64,000 nucleotides of DNA. Source: Opitutia bacterium ISCC 52 (GTDB lineage Bacteria > Verrucomicrobiota > Verrucomicrobiia > Opitutales > UBA2995). This document shows, piece after piece, positions 7,447-15,215 of the stretch. Below the pieces are notes generated by a model that made no database searches, had not been told where the DNA came from, and saw only the letters and a list, made by a program, of their open reading frames with translations. Each line of letters begins with the position of its first letter. The stretch's first letter is position 1. Made by a program: the position numbers and the translations under genes. The stretch is taken from assembly GCA_014529675.2 (NCBI GenBank), contig CP076040.1, positions 310,001 through 374,000 of the forward strand. Reading direction: 5' to 3'.

Positions 7447-8004
7447 ATGAAAAGAGTGTTACCCCTGCTCAAAGTCAGTCTCCTGTTGGCATGCCTCCCT
7501 GCTTCGGCATCGGCGATAACCATTACCATTTCGGCTCTGAACGACTCGGCGACCGAAATAACACTCACGGCCACTGGGGAGGCTTATATTTCTCAAACCT
7601 TTTGGCCGGCCGGCGATAAATATTTTGGAAATATAGGGGATTTTATCACAAACGGCTCCGGGTTAAATGCTACATGGTTTACTCCGTCATCTGGGATAAC
7701 TGCATCAGGACATGCATTAACTAGGATTCAGCTGAACGATGGTGGCGGCTCAAACGATGACGATTTGTGGATTTGGTTTGCCATCTTCACTTCAACGCCC
7801 GGCTCGTATGAGATTTCAGGCAGTGCAACGATAGACCTTGGGGGAGAAGGGCATACGTTTGGCGATTTCAACGTAGGTACGTATGAGGATGACGGCGATA
7901 CTTTTATAGTTCAATACAGTTCCGTCCCCGACACAGGGTCCACAGCAGCCCTTCTTGGAGTGGGTGTTGCGGCTCTAGCCTTCGCTAGGCGGAAGCTGGG
8001 ATAA
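7447..8004 (+). CDS. secreted VPDSG-CTERM protein
   Basis: A 185-residue exported protein. The ATG at 7447 is chosen because it begins a normal signal peptide (MKRVLPLLKVSLLLACLPASASA). The longer frame from 7354 would run through repeat copy B. The body is beta-rich with Gly/Asp/Thr and no recognised enzymatic motif. The C terminus has VPDTGST, a hydrophobic segment (AALLGVGVAALAF) and basic ARRKLG. This is the tripartite VPDSG/PEP-CTERM sorting signal recognised by exosortase in Verrucomicrobiota. No exosortase is in the window. The protein is expected at the cell surface or in exopolymer. Confidence 0.82.
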   Translation: MKRVLPLLKVSLLLACLPASASAITITISALNDSATEITLTATGEAYISQTFWPAGDKYFGNIGDFITNGSGLNATWFTPSSGITASGHALTRIQLNDGGGSNDDDLWIWFAIFTSTPGSYEISGSATIDLGGEGHTFGDFNVGTYEDDGDTFIVQYSSVPDTGSTAALLGVGVAALAFARRKLG

Positions 8005-8019
8005 GAATAGCTTCAGACG

Positions 8020-8053
8020 CCCTTTGAGGGACAATTTTTTCTGGGGGCAGTTG
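8020..8053 (+). terminator. terminator-like hairpin containing partial repeat copy C
   Basis: A short stem CCCT-TTG-AGGG starts 15 bp after the VPDSG gene stop and is followed by ACAA and a run of six T. The segment from 8026 (GAGGGACAATTTTTT then CTGGGGGCAGTTG) matches the first 28 bp of repeat copies B and D. This copy sits between two converging genes and lacks the AT- and GC-rich second half. It may end transcription of the VPDSG gene. Confidence 0.5.
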
Positions 8054-8074
8054 CTTAGGTATGCGATCAAGGCA

Positions 8075-8479
8075 CTATTTTAATCGCGATCCACTAAAGC
8101 TGATTTTCCGCTGACCACTTAGCTCTCCCTCAATGTCATCTCCATCAATGACAGCTTTGAGATCAAAAGAATAACCACTAATTGTAAAATTAGCAGTTGC
8201 CGAGCCATCAGATTCAAGGACTACGTTTTTGAGTGGTGCCTCGCCTGTTGGAGTAATAACCGCACCCGAAAATCCTTCACTCGCTTCATTGAACCGTAGT
8301 TCCGAATTCTCTTCCGCTCCTCGCCAAGGGTTAACATATTTAATAAGGAAATTGCCGCCGAGCGGTTCTTCATCCGCTTCGGGGATTTGGGCTGATTGAG
8401 TCTCAGCTACTTTCGGTACAGTCTCACAGCCTGGAAAAAAGAGGCAACCGAGGGCGAGTAGGATGGAGAGCGATTTCAT
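8075..8479 (-). CDS. small lipoprotein
   Basis: A 134-residue protein with a type II signal peptide (lipobox FFPG-C, Cys18). After a Glu/Ala/Pro linker comes an all-beta domain of about 90 residues (GNFLIKYVNPWRG, ATANFTISGYSFDLKAVIDG, EGELSGQRKISFSGSRLK). This looks like a small lipocalin- or META-like barrel, but I do not recognise a named family. It is probably anchored to the outer membrane. Repeat copy D ends 27 bp before its ATG. It converges with the VPDSG gene. Confidence 0.72.
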   Translation of the reverse strand: MKSLSILLALGCLFFPGCETVPKVAETQSAQIPEADEEPLGGNFLIKYVNPWRGAEENSELRFNEASEGFSGAVITPTGEAPLKNVVLESDGSATANFTISGYSFDLKAVIDGDDIEGELSGQRKISFSGSRLK

Positions 8480-8506
8480 ATCTTAACCAAATCAGAGATT
8501 GCCCCA

Positions 8507-8582
8507 TAGGGCGACAATTTTTTCTGGGGGCAGTTGATGTATATATATTGCGATGCTGCCGCCCCCCGCGACCCCGACCCCC
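8507..8582 (-). repeat. dispersed repeat, copy D (leader of lipoprotein gene)
   Basis: Seventy bases (8507-8576) are identical to copy B at exactly 1180 bp distance, then diverge slightly. It ends 27 bp upstream of the lipoprotein ATG at 8479. The adjoining bases GCCC-CATA-GGGC (8501-8512) form a small hairpin next to the T-run. Identity of this length between non-coding segments implies recent duplication or gene conversion. Confidence 0.75.
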
Positions 8583-8750
8583 TTGCCGTGGGAAAATGCT
8601 CTTGATAATCTTTGAAAAGGAAGCTTTTAGGTTCACGGTTCCACTAGTAGGGCAAGATCCTTAGAGGCAATATAGGGGCATCAACTTTTTTTATCCAGAT
8701 AAAATAACAGATTTTAATCTTATAAGTTACTATTTATAAGATATTTGCAT

Positions 8751-8822
8751 GCGTAGCACAATTGGTAGAGCAACTGATTTGTAATCAGTAGGTTGCGGGT
8801 TCAAGTCCCATCGCCGGCTCCA
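8751..8822 (+). repeat. tRNA-Thr partial copy (attachment-site repeat)
   Basis: Positions 8759-8822 are identical to 1799-1862 of the intact tRNA-Thr, exactly 6960 bp apart. Upstream of 8759 the sequence departs: the 5' acceptor becomes GCATGCG (two mismatches to CGCCGGC) and the D stem becomes GCAC/GAGC with an A-A clash. The duplicated block therefore covers the 3' five-sixths of the tRNA, as expected of an att site made by integration. It is unlikely to be a working tRNA. Confidence 0.85.
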
Positions 8823-8990
8823 CTTTTAAATAGTTGTAGTTCAACGACTTGAGAACCAGCATAAGCTCTGACAATATTTTTTGGGATGTGGGTATATGGG
8901 TAAAATCTCCGAAAAATCTCCGATAAAAACCCAATTTTCCTGCGAGCCACTGTTTTCCAGCCACCTTGCACTCGTCAGGATTGGAACCGC

Positions 8991-9067
8991 ACGGGGAGGG
9001 GGTCGAGGGGATCCAGTCTCCGGATATATTTATACATTAACCACCCTCGAAAAAAATTGTTCACTTA
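8991..9067 (+). repeat. dispersed repeat, copy E (inverted; leader of LRR gene)
   Basis: Inverted relative to copies B and D, so that it again points at a gene start. In the plus sense it has a GGGGAGGGGGTCGAGGGG block, ATATATTTATACATTAAC, CACCCTCG, AAAAAAATTGTTC and ACTTA, ending 28 bp before the ATG at 9096. It is diverged in sequence from copies B and D but keeps the order of blocks and the spacing. Confidence 0.65.
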
Positions 9068-9095
9068 TTAGGCAAGCTGTGCGAACACTAGCTTG

Positions 9096-10619
9096 ATGAA
9101 AAGATCACTAGCCCTTCTCGCTGCCTTTGTTATTGCCTCCGTCCATCAGACTTTGTTTGGAGAAACTTCAGGAGATTGGACATACACGGTCTCCGACAAC
9201 CAAGCTACCATCACGGGCTATTCGGGTGATGACACAGAAGTGGTAATCCCAGCTGAAGTTGACGGTAAGTCGGTCGTCAAGGTCGAGGGAGGCTCTTTTA
9301 ATTCTATCTTCGACCCCTCATCTTCCTCCGTGACAAGTGTCACCATCCCCGACGGCGTTAAGACCATTGGTCAATGCGCTTTCTATAATTGCAGCAACCT
9401 TACAAGCGTCACCATACCCGACAGCGTCACGTCTATTGAGTGGTTTGCTTTTAACTCGTGTATTAAACTTTCAAGTGTTAACATTCCCAAAGGTATAGCT
9501 AGTATTGGTGATAGAGCCTTCGGAACTTGCTACAAGCTCACCAGCTTCACGGTTGATCCAGACAACTTAAGTTTCAGCTCATTAGCTGGCGTATTGTTCA
9601 ATAAACTACAGACTGAATTAATTTTATACCCAATCGGAAGTGAAAATAGTTCTTACACCATTCCAGACGGCGTGACGACTATTGGTGATCACGCTTTCTT
9701 ATATGGGAGATCGCAGCTTATTAGTATCATCATCCCAGACGGCGTGACCACTATCGAGCGTTATGCATTCTATCATGTCGAAGGCATTATCAATTTCACT
9801 ATTCCTGCCAGCGTGACGACTATTGGGGAAAATAATTTCGATGCATGTTATAATCTTTTTAGTATCACGGTTGATACTAATAACTCAAATTATAGTTCTG
9901 TAGATGGTGTATTATTTAATAAACTGCAAACGTCATTGATTAAATACCCAACTGCAAAAGAGAATGACTCTTACACCATCTCCGACAGCGTCACGAGTAT
10001 TAGTCCTAGTGCGTTCTTTGGTTCCAGCAGCCTTACCAGTGTCACCATCGGAAACAGCGTCACGAGTATTGGTTATGCTGCTTTCGCCGCTTGCCGGAGC
10101 CTTACCAGCGTCACCATCCCTGACAGCGTGACGATTATTGAATGGGAGGCGTTCGTTCATTGCATCAGCCTTACAAGCATCACCATCCCTGACAGCGTCA
10201 CGTATATTGAGGGATATGCGTTCTTTGGTTGCACCAGCCTTACCAGCGTAACTCTTCCGGTAACCCTCTTTATGGAGGAAAACTATAGTTCTTATAGTTT
10301 GTCAGCCGATCAAGTTCGTGTGGAAAAGACTTCAATAGATACATTCGTAGCTAATGCCGAAACAGCCGCACGCACACTAGGGCAAACGGATGTTATCAAT
10401 AACCCTACCATTCATGGACTATTTGGTGAAAACACTGTTGAAGACGTAAGAATAGGTGCCCCGATGATGAGGAAGAACAGTGAGGGTAAGTTGTTGTTTG
10501 ATTTCCAAATTCAAGCTTCGGACGACCTACAAAACTGGACCACCCTTGATGCTCCAGAATACGAATTGATTCCAAGCTCAGACAAAGAGTTTTTGAGAGT
10601 TAGGGTTTCAAACGAATAG
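9096..10619 (+). CDS. BspA-type leucine-rich repeat surface protein
   Basis: A 507-residue protein with a signal peptide (residues 1-22). The ATG at 9096 follows a TTG that the longer frame would use. A short N-terminal strand region (DWTYTVSDNQATITGY) precedes about a dozen LRR_5 (BspA/TpLRR) repeats, each of about 23 residues with consensus LTSVTIPDSVTSIG-AF--C. Two longer inserts carry VDGVLFNKLQT-LI-YP. The end (about 430-507) is a non-repeat domain. BspA repeats mediate adhesion in other bacteria, but in this family the ligand is often unknown. It is preceded by repeat copy E, and its last 109 bp overlap the antisense HTH-like gene. Confidence 0.85.
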   Translation: MKRSLALLAAFVIASVHQTLFGETSGDWTYTVSDNQATITGYSGDDTEVVIPAEVDGKSVVKVEGGSFNSIFDPSSSSVTSVTIPDGVKTIGQCAFYNCSNLTSVTIPDSVTSIEWFAFNSCIKLSSVNIPKGIASIGDRAFGTCYKLTSFTVDPDNLSFSSLAGVLFNKLQTELILYPIGSENSSYTIPDGVTTIGDHAFLYGRSQLISIIIPDGVTTIERYAFYHVEGIINFTIPASVTTIGENNFDACYNLFSITVDTNNSNYSSVDGVLFNKLQTSLIKYPTAKENDSYTISDSVTSISPSAFFGSSSLTSVTIGNSVTSIGYAAFAACRSLTSVTIPDSVTIIEWEAFVHCISLTSITIPDSVTYIEGYAFFGCTSLTSVTLPVTLFMEENYSSYSLSADQVRVEKTSIDTFVANAETAARTLGQTDVINNPTIHGLFGENTVEDVRIGAPMMRKNSEGKLLFDFQIQASDDLQNWTTLDAPEYELIPSSDKEFLRVRVSNE

Positions 10620-10969
10620 TTCACCTGCCCAACATCTTCTATAGCTCTCATCGCTTGCCGTTCCGCCTTGTCCAAAGCAACGCTCACCGGCAACAAATCA
10701 CTGAATGTTGGTTTCAATTCTCCGGAGCTGAGTCGCTGCTGTAAATCTGACACCATGTCCTCTTCAATGGAGCTTAGCTCAAGGAATAGTCGTCTATTAA
10801 TTTCAACACCCAACTTGCGCCAGCGTGTTGTGTGGTTGGCATACTCAATTAGTGTGTGTTTGATAGTGCCGTGAGACAAATGATATTTCTTCACCATCGT
10901 CGATTGGCTGACGCCCTGACTCCATAGATAGAGGATCAGTCCGACCTTCTTTGGATTGTATCGGCTCAA
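10511..10969 (-). CDS. helix-turn-helix-like island protein, paralogue 2 (altered ends)
   Basis: Paralogue of the 2988-3521 protein: SRYNPKKVGLILYLWSQGVSQS, T-IKHTLIEYANH and SIEEDMVSDLQQRLSSGEL match it in order. The TTG at 10969 is the only usual start codon. In-frame homology (IDIELKESIAEAVDEF) continues upstream to about 11050 in a frame open to 11098 but without ATG, GTG or TTG, so the N terminus is damaged or starts unusually. The last about 36 codons (10511-10619) are antisense to the end of the LRR gene and do not match paralogue 1. The C terminus was probably replaced when the LRR gene arrived. It may be a pseudogene. Confidence 0.55.
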   Translation of the reverse strand: MSRYNPKKVGLILYLWSQGVSQSTMVKKYHLSHGTIKHTLIEYANHTTRWRKLGVEINRRLFLELSSIEEDMVSDLQQRLSSGELKPTFSDLLPVSVALDKAERQAMRAIEDVGQVNYSFETLTLKNSLSELGINSYSGASRVVQFCRSSEA

Positions 10970-11162
10970 GCTTTTAATTCCCTCCAGCTTCTTCTGCTTG
11001 GCAAACTCATCGACCGCTTCAGCGATGCTTTCTTTTAATTCGATATCAATAAATTGGGGATTGGCTATCCTGTAAAAATGTTTCCAGCTTCGGTTCTTTC
11101 ACCTGCGCGGGTGTTCCAATCTGCTTCGCAGTCTGTCTTATCCTCGCTAGGCTCCACGTAAT

Positions 11163-11179
11163 AAGTCCCATCGCCGGCT
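11163..11179 (+). repeat. 17-bp tRNA-Thr 3'-end repeat
   Basis: AAGTCCCATCGCCGGCT matches the T-loop/acceptor end of the tRNA-Thr gene (1843-1859 region) and of its copy at 8751-8822, in the same orientation. It lies about 110 bp beyond the N-terminal end of HTH-like paralogue 2. Seventeen bases is a usual core length for tRNA att sites, so it is read as a third attachment relic. Confidence 0.6.
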
Positions 11180-11912
11180 TCATTTTGAAAAGGGAGGTTC
11201 ACTATTAACTCTCTTTTGTTATGGCACTTTTATCTGGTTTTACAGCTTCCAACGAGAGGTATTCGACCAGCCCGATTGTATGTTGTGAGATTTAAAAAGC
11301 ATTTCATGCTCCCTATTGAGGTATCTTTTAAGGAACGGAAAAGCAGGATGCACAGCAGGCACACTGAGTCGTATTTGAATAATCTAATTTTATCCAAATA
11401 GCGCGGTTGGGTTGCTGGTGACCAAGATTAATTTCAGCCTTTTTGTGGTTTTTCTCTCTGCTCAAAGTTATACACAAAACAAAATGTTTTTGGAATTTCC
11501 TTATTGTCTCATCCGCAGCGTCGTTACGGATGCACTGGATCGAGCATTTGCGCGTTTTCAACTCAATTCAACATGGCATCAAAATCTCCCCCATTGCGAA
11601 GACTTCCAGCAATTTTACTAAGTCCAAAAGCCCACTCTACAACTCTCTATCAAGAACCCCATTTCGAATGGCAGATCTTTTGGAAAGCCAAGCTGTAACC
11701 AATAACTAAAAAATGTTCCCCAAAACCCATAGCCTGTTCGCATATTGCGGCGAGGTATTGAAGCAAACCGCTACTGATCTGAAATTTAAAATTCGGGTCC
11801 AAACCGAAGCTGTAGACCTCCATCTTTTGCGGCTCGAGCTCAGCGGATCCAAAACAAAACACGACCGAAGCAACAGTTTCCGGTGCCTTGTTGAAGAAAA
11901 CATCATCCTGTA
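11180..11912. other. 733-bp stretch without a convincing gene
   Basis: Several overlapping short frames exist (for example minus strand 11650-11925). None has a start, composition or motif that I can defend. The sequence is AT-richer than the photolyase genes beside it. Given the attachment-like repeat at its left edge, it may hold worn-out coding remnants. Confidence 0.4.
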
Positions 11913-12998
11913 ATGATATTCCCAACTCAATACAACGAGGTTCTCAACAGGATAGAGCAGGTAGATCCCATTGCTTATGGGCGGAGTCGAAATTTTGTGG
12001 ATGGTGCCGTAACTTACTTGTCACCCTACATCTCCAGAGGTGTTATTTCTACAAAACAGGTGCTCCATTCAGTGTTGGGTCGGGGATACAATCCAGAAAA
12101 GATTAAAAAGTTCATTCAAGAGTTGGCTTGGCGGGATTACTGGCAGCAGGTATGGATTCATAAGGGGTCGGCGATTGAAAAGGATCTGCTTCACCCTCAG
12201 CCTGGATTCGACAATCATCAATTGGCGATTTCCATTATTCGGGCTGAAACAGGTATTCATGCGATTGATACAGCGATCGAAACATTTTATGAAACCGGTT
12301 ATCTTCATAACCATGTTCGCATGTATGTTGCAGCCATGGCTTGTAACCTTGGTAGAAGTCACTGGAGAGCCCCGGCTCGCTGGATGTATCATCATCTTCT
12401 CGATGGGGATTGGGCGAGTAACGCGCTGAGCTGGCAGTGGGTAGCGGGCTCCAACAGCCGCAAACAATACATCGCAAATCAGGAGAATATCAACCGTTAT
12501 TGTCATTCCCAGCAACGCGGAACTTTCCTCGATAAACCCTACAGTCGATTGTTGACCGACCCGAAACCTGAAGCTTTGGTGCCTCTCGCCGATCCCGAAC
12601 TAACGACCAAGCTGCCGAAAACCACACCTTCTGAAATCGATGCAGAACTCCCAACACTTATCTACAATTATTACAACCTCGATCCGCGATGGCATGTTGA
12701 AATGAAGGCAAATCGTGTACTTTTACTCGAGCCAGAGGTCTTCTCCAAATACCCAGTATCGGAGCCTTGTATACGTTTTGTCTTAGAGCTCGCAAAAAAT
12801 ATACCAGGCATCCAAATTTTTACCGGAAGCTTTGCTGCTTTACAATCACATTTGGGCGGGACAGAAGTACGGTTCAAAGAGCATCCCCTGAATCAGTTTC
12901 AAGGGACAGAAGAGCCTCGGGAATGGATGTTTGAAACGACAGGCTATTTCCGCTCTTTCTTTGCCTTTTGGAAACGCTGCGAGCGAGAAACAAGATGA
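11913..12998 (+). CDS. photolyase-like FAD-binding domain protein
   Basis: A 361-residue protein made only of the helical FAD-binding half of the cryptochrome/photolyase superfamily (PF03441-like). It carries ELAWRDYWQQVW, HNHVRMYVAAMACNLGR, a DGDWASNALSWQWVAGSNS block and IANQENINRY, which in this superfamily form the FAD cradle. The N-terminal antenna-binding alpha/beta domain is absent. After residue about 210 there is an extra domain instead. It may repair DNA lesions or act as a light sensor; substrate unknown. The next gene, a full-length family member, overlaps its stop by four bases (ATGA), so the two are translationally coupled. Confidence 0.85.
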   Translation: MIFPTQYNEVLNRIEQVDPIAYGRSRNFVDGAVTYLSPYISRGVISTKQVLHSVLGRGYNPEKIKKFIQELAWRDYWQQVWIHKGSAIEKDLLHPQPGFDNHQLAISIIRAETGIHAIDTAIETFYETGYLHNHVRMYVAAMACNLGRSHWRAPARWMYHHLLDGDWASNALSWQWVAGSNSRKQYIANQENINRYCHSQQRGTFLDKPYSRLLTDPKPEALVPLADPELTTKLPKTTPSEIDAELPTLIYNYYNLDPRWHVEMKANRVLLLEPEVFSKYPVSEPCIRFVLELAKNIPGIQIFTGSFAALQSHLGGTEVRFKEHPLNQFQGTEEPREWMFETTGYFRSFFAFWKRCERETR

Positions 12999-14482
12999 CT
13001 AAGTGCCCCATTAACATTGTCTGGCTCAAGCGAGACCTACGTCTTGCCGATCATGCACCTCTGCAAGCTGCAGAGGAGGCAGGTATCCCTTACTTTATTT
13101 GCTGTTTGCTGGAACCATCCTTCCAAAAGCATCCCGACTGGAGTCTACGTCATTGGCAGTTTACTTATCACAGCCTGCCTTCCATGAACCGAGGGCTTGG
13201 GTCCTCTGGGCGAAAAGTGGATCTTTTCTTTGGAGAGGCCACCGAGGTTTTTTGCTGGGCCCTAAAACATTATTCAGTAAGGAATGTTTTTAGTTATCAG
13301 GAGACGGGGACGGAAACCACCTGGAACCGGGACAAACAGGTTAGAACGATTCTCCAAGAGCACGGAACGCAGTGGACGGAGTTTCAACGTGACGGCATTT
13401 TACGTGGAATCAAGGACCGAAAGGGTTGGGATAAAAAGTGGTTTTTTATTATGCATTCACCTGGCATTGAGAATCGTTATTCCATGCAGTCCCTTACCCT
13501 CAAAAAGCATCCCTTTACCCTCAATGCCAATCTCCTTAAGGAATTGGAAAGTTATCCTCATGCCTTCCAAAAACCTGGAGAACCGGAGGCATACCATCAG
13601 CTCTCCTCTTTCGCTGAAGAAAGGGGACTAAATTACCACAAGCACATTTCTAAACCGGCAGAGAGTCGCGTATCCTGTTCCCGCCTTTCTACTCATCTCG
13701 CATGGGGCAATCTTTCTGTTAAACAAGCCTATCGATTCATCAAGCAGCATGACCAATATGCAAATCACAAACGTCCCTTCTCGGCATTTCTGCAACGTCT
13801 CAAATGGCATTGCCATTTTATGCAAAAGTTCGAAGTCGAATGTAGTTACGAATACCAGTGCGTGAATCGAGGTTATGAGTCGCTGGAACACGAGAACAGA
13901 TCGGATTGGCTGGAGGCTTGGAAAACCGGTCATACAGGTTTGCCACTGGTCGATGCATTAATGCGTTGCCTTCATGAAACCGGTTGGATCAATTTTCGCA
14001 TGCGAGCCATGTTGGTTTCTGTCTTGTGTCACCACTTGGACCAAGACTGGAGACGAGGTACTAACCACTTGGCGCGACTTTTTCTCGATTACGAACCGGG
14101 GATACACTTCACCCAATTTCAAATGCAGGCCGGAACTACTGGTACAAATGCCATACGAATCTACAACCCTGTAAAACAATCCCTGGAACATGATCCGCTG
14201 GGTCATTTCATTCATCGCTGGGTTCCAGAACTTGAGGGCGTCCCGAACGCATTTACACATACCCCATGGAAAATGGAGCTATTGGAACAAACCATGTGTG
14301 GCGTAAAAATCGGAGAGACTTACCCTTGTCCTATAATAGACCCATTGGAGCGAGCTAAACAGGCTCGTAAGAAAATATGGGGCCATCGTAGTAATCCGTT
14401 GGTCAGATCAGAACGCGCCCGCATTCTCAAGACACATACCCGTAACACTTCAAGCGTAGCTCAACCGGCTCAACAAATTTAA
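12995..14482 (+). CDS. cryptochrome/photolyase family protein
   Basis: A 495-residue protein with both photolyase domains. The N-terminal alpha/beta antenna domain starts INIVWLKRDLRLADHAPL. The C-terminal FAD-binding domain contains TGLPLVDALMRCLHETGWI, NFRMRAMLVSV and a DYEPGIHFTQFQMQAGTTG segment. The ATG at 12995 is used, overlapping the upstream stop in ATGA, rather than the longer frame from 12968. The family uses FADH- and blue light to split pyrimidine dimers or (6-4) products, or to signal. Class cannot be assigned from motifs alone. Basic C-terminal tail. The pair lies between two tRNA-Thr relics. Confidence 0.88.
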   Translation: MTKCPINIVWLKRDLRLADHAPLQAAEEAGIPYFICCLLEPSFQKHPDWSLRHWQFTYHSLPSMNRGLGSSGRKVDLFFGEATEVFCWALKHYSVRNVFSYQETGTETTWNRDKQVRTILQEHGTQWTEFQRDGILRGIKDRKGWDKKWFFIMHSPGIENRYSMQSLTLKKHPFTLNANLLKELESYPHAFQKPGEPEAYHQLSSFAEERGLNYHKHISKPAESRVSCSRLSTHLAWGNLSVKQAYRFIKQHDQYANHKRPFSAFLQRLKWHCHFMQKFEVECSYEYQCVNRGYESLEHENRSDWLEAWKTGHTGLPLVDALMRCLHETGWINFRMRAMLVSVLCHHLDQDWRRGTNHLARLFLDYEPGIHFTQFQMQAGTTGTNAIRIYNPVKQSLEHDPLGHFIHRWVPELEGVPNAFTHTPWKMELLEQTMCGVKIGETYPCPIIDPLERAKQARKKIWGHRSNPLVRSERARILKTHTRNTSSVAQPAQQI

Positions 14483-15085
14483 GGAATATAAAAGAGTCCC
14501 AAATGATTATGCATTTCCACTTTGTATTGTGAAACAAATCATCCAGGCTCAAAGATCACAAACCGCTGAGCAGGTTGCTCAAAATAGGCAAAGCTGAACA
14601 GTATCGTAGTTCGTTATGCATGAAACCTTTTTCTGCTGCCCACTTCATACCTCCAGCGATTCGATGCGGATCTTTCAGTAAATGTGTCATTGCAAAAGTT
14701 CGAAAGGCTTTTTTGAGCTGATCGAATTAACAGAGTCCGCATCTCTCCCGGTTTTTCATGAGCTAGGTGACATCTACTATTTATCCGGCATAGAAGAATA
14801 ACTAAGACCTTTCGGGATTCTAGGCCCTTCAGTCAACTCTTCCCAGATGAGTCTCTCAATCTTTGAAGGGCGTTCCGCGAAAAACATGTTTTCGAAGGAA
14901 AGCGTACCCTGAGCTGTTACAGGGGCCACAACTTGATCTGGACTGGGAGGAGCGTCTTGGTCCCCATATAGCCAGGTCATAAAAAAATAAGATCTCCTCT
15001 CGTCGGGGTGTACGACAAAAAAAGATGAGCCAAGGCTGTTTCTGAAAGCAATCTAGCTACAAGACCGTATACAGTGTCTCTGGAG
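14483..15085. other. 603-bp stretch with possible gene remnants
   Basis: No intact gene is seen. Two minus-strand frames look compositionally like coding sequence but lack a complete gene: 14777-14980 (67 codons, MTWLYGDQDAPPSPDQ...) and a frame around 14548-14719 containing FAMTHLLKDPHRIAGGMKW. They could be pieces of one decayed gene. I do not recognise a family. Confidence 0.3.
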
Positions 15086-15145
15086 GCCGTGTGAAAATTG
15101 GAAAAACAAGTGATTTACAATCAGCAGATTGTGGGTGTTCCTCAT
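15086..15145 (+). repeat. decayed tRNA-Thr relic
   Basis: Aligned by eye to the tRNA-Thr gene, this segment keeps GCCG at the 5' end, AATTGG in the D loop, GATTT..AATCAG around the anticodon and TTG-GGGT into the T arm. Most differences are G-to-A or T/C transitions, roughly 80 percent identity over 45 bases. No cloverleaf can form. It is a pseudo-tRNA or a fourth att relic and may mark the old right end of the island. The core-like TonB cluster starts just beyond it. Confidence 0.45.
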
Positions 15146-15215
15146 TTCTGTAGGCATGAAGCTAAATCTCATTTGGACATTGGAGCCGATTTGAGGTCGC
15201 TAATTTTAAAACGAG

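Noticed and set aside
8424-8636. 70-codon minus-strand frame over copy D
   Set aside because: Runs through the repeat and the lipoprotein start in another frame; shadow frame.
8751-8822. Second functional tRNA-Thr gene
   Set aside because: Two mismatches in the acceptor stem and one in the D stem; the copy differs only at the 5' side, as expected of an attachment-site duplicate.
2011-9067. Repeat copies as integron attC sites of a cassette array
   Set aside because: The copies lack paired RYYYAAC/GTTRRRY core sites at their ends, stand at the 5' side of genes at fixed distance rather than behind them, one copy is inverted, and no IntI-like gene is seen.
9093-10619. DNA-level tandem repeat in 9300-10250
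   Set aside because: Explained by the 23-residue BspA-type protein repeats of the LRR gene.
11046-11183. 45-codon minus-strand frame starting at an ATG beside the third att-like repeat
   Set aside because: It looks coding in composition but has no recognised family, overlaps the upstream part of HTH paralogue 2 in another frame, and its start may be chance; not annotated as a gene.
11650-11925. 91-codon minus-strand frame
   Set aside because: Overlaps the photolyase start antisense, has no motif or ribosome site, and is AT-rich; treated as chance or worn remnant.
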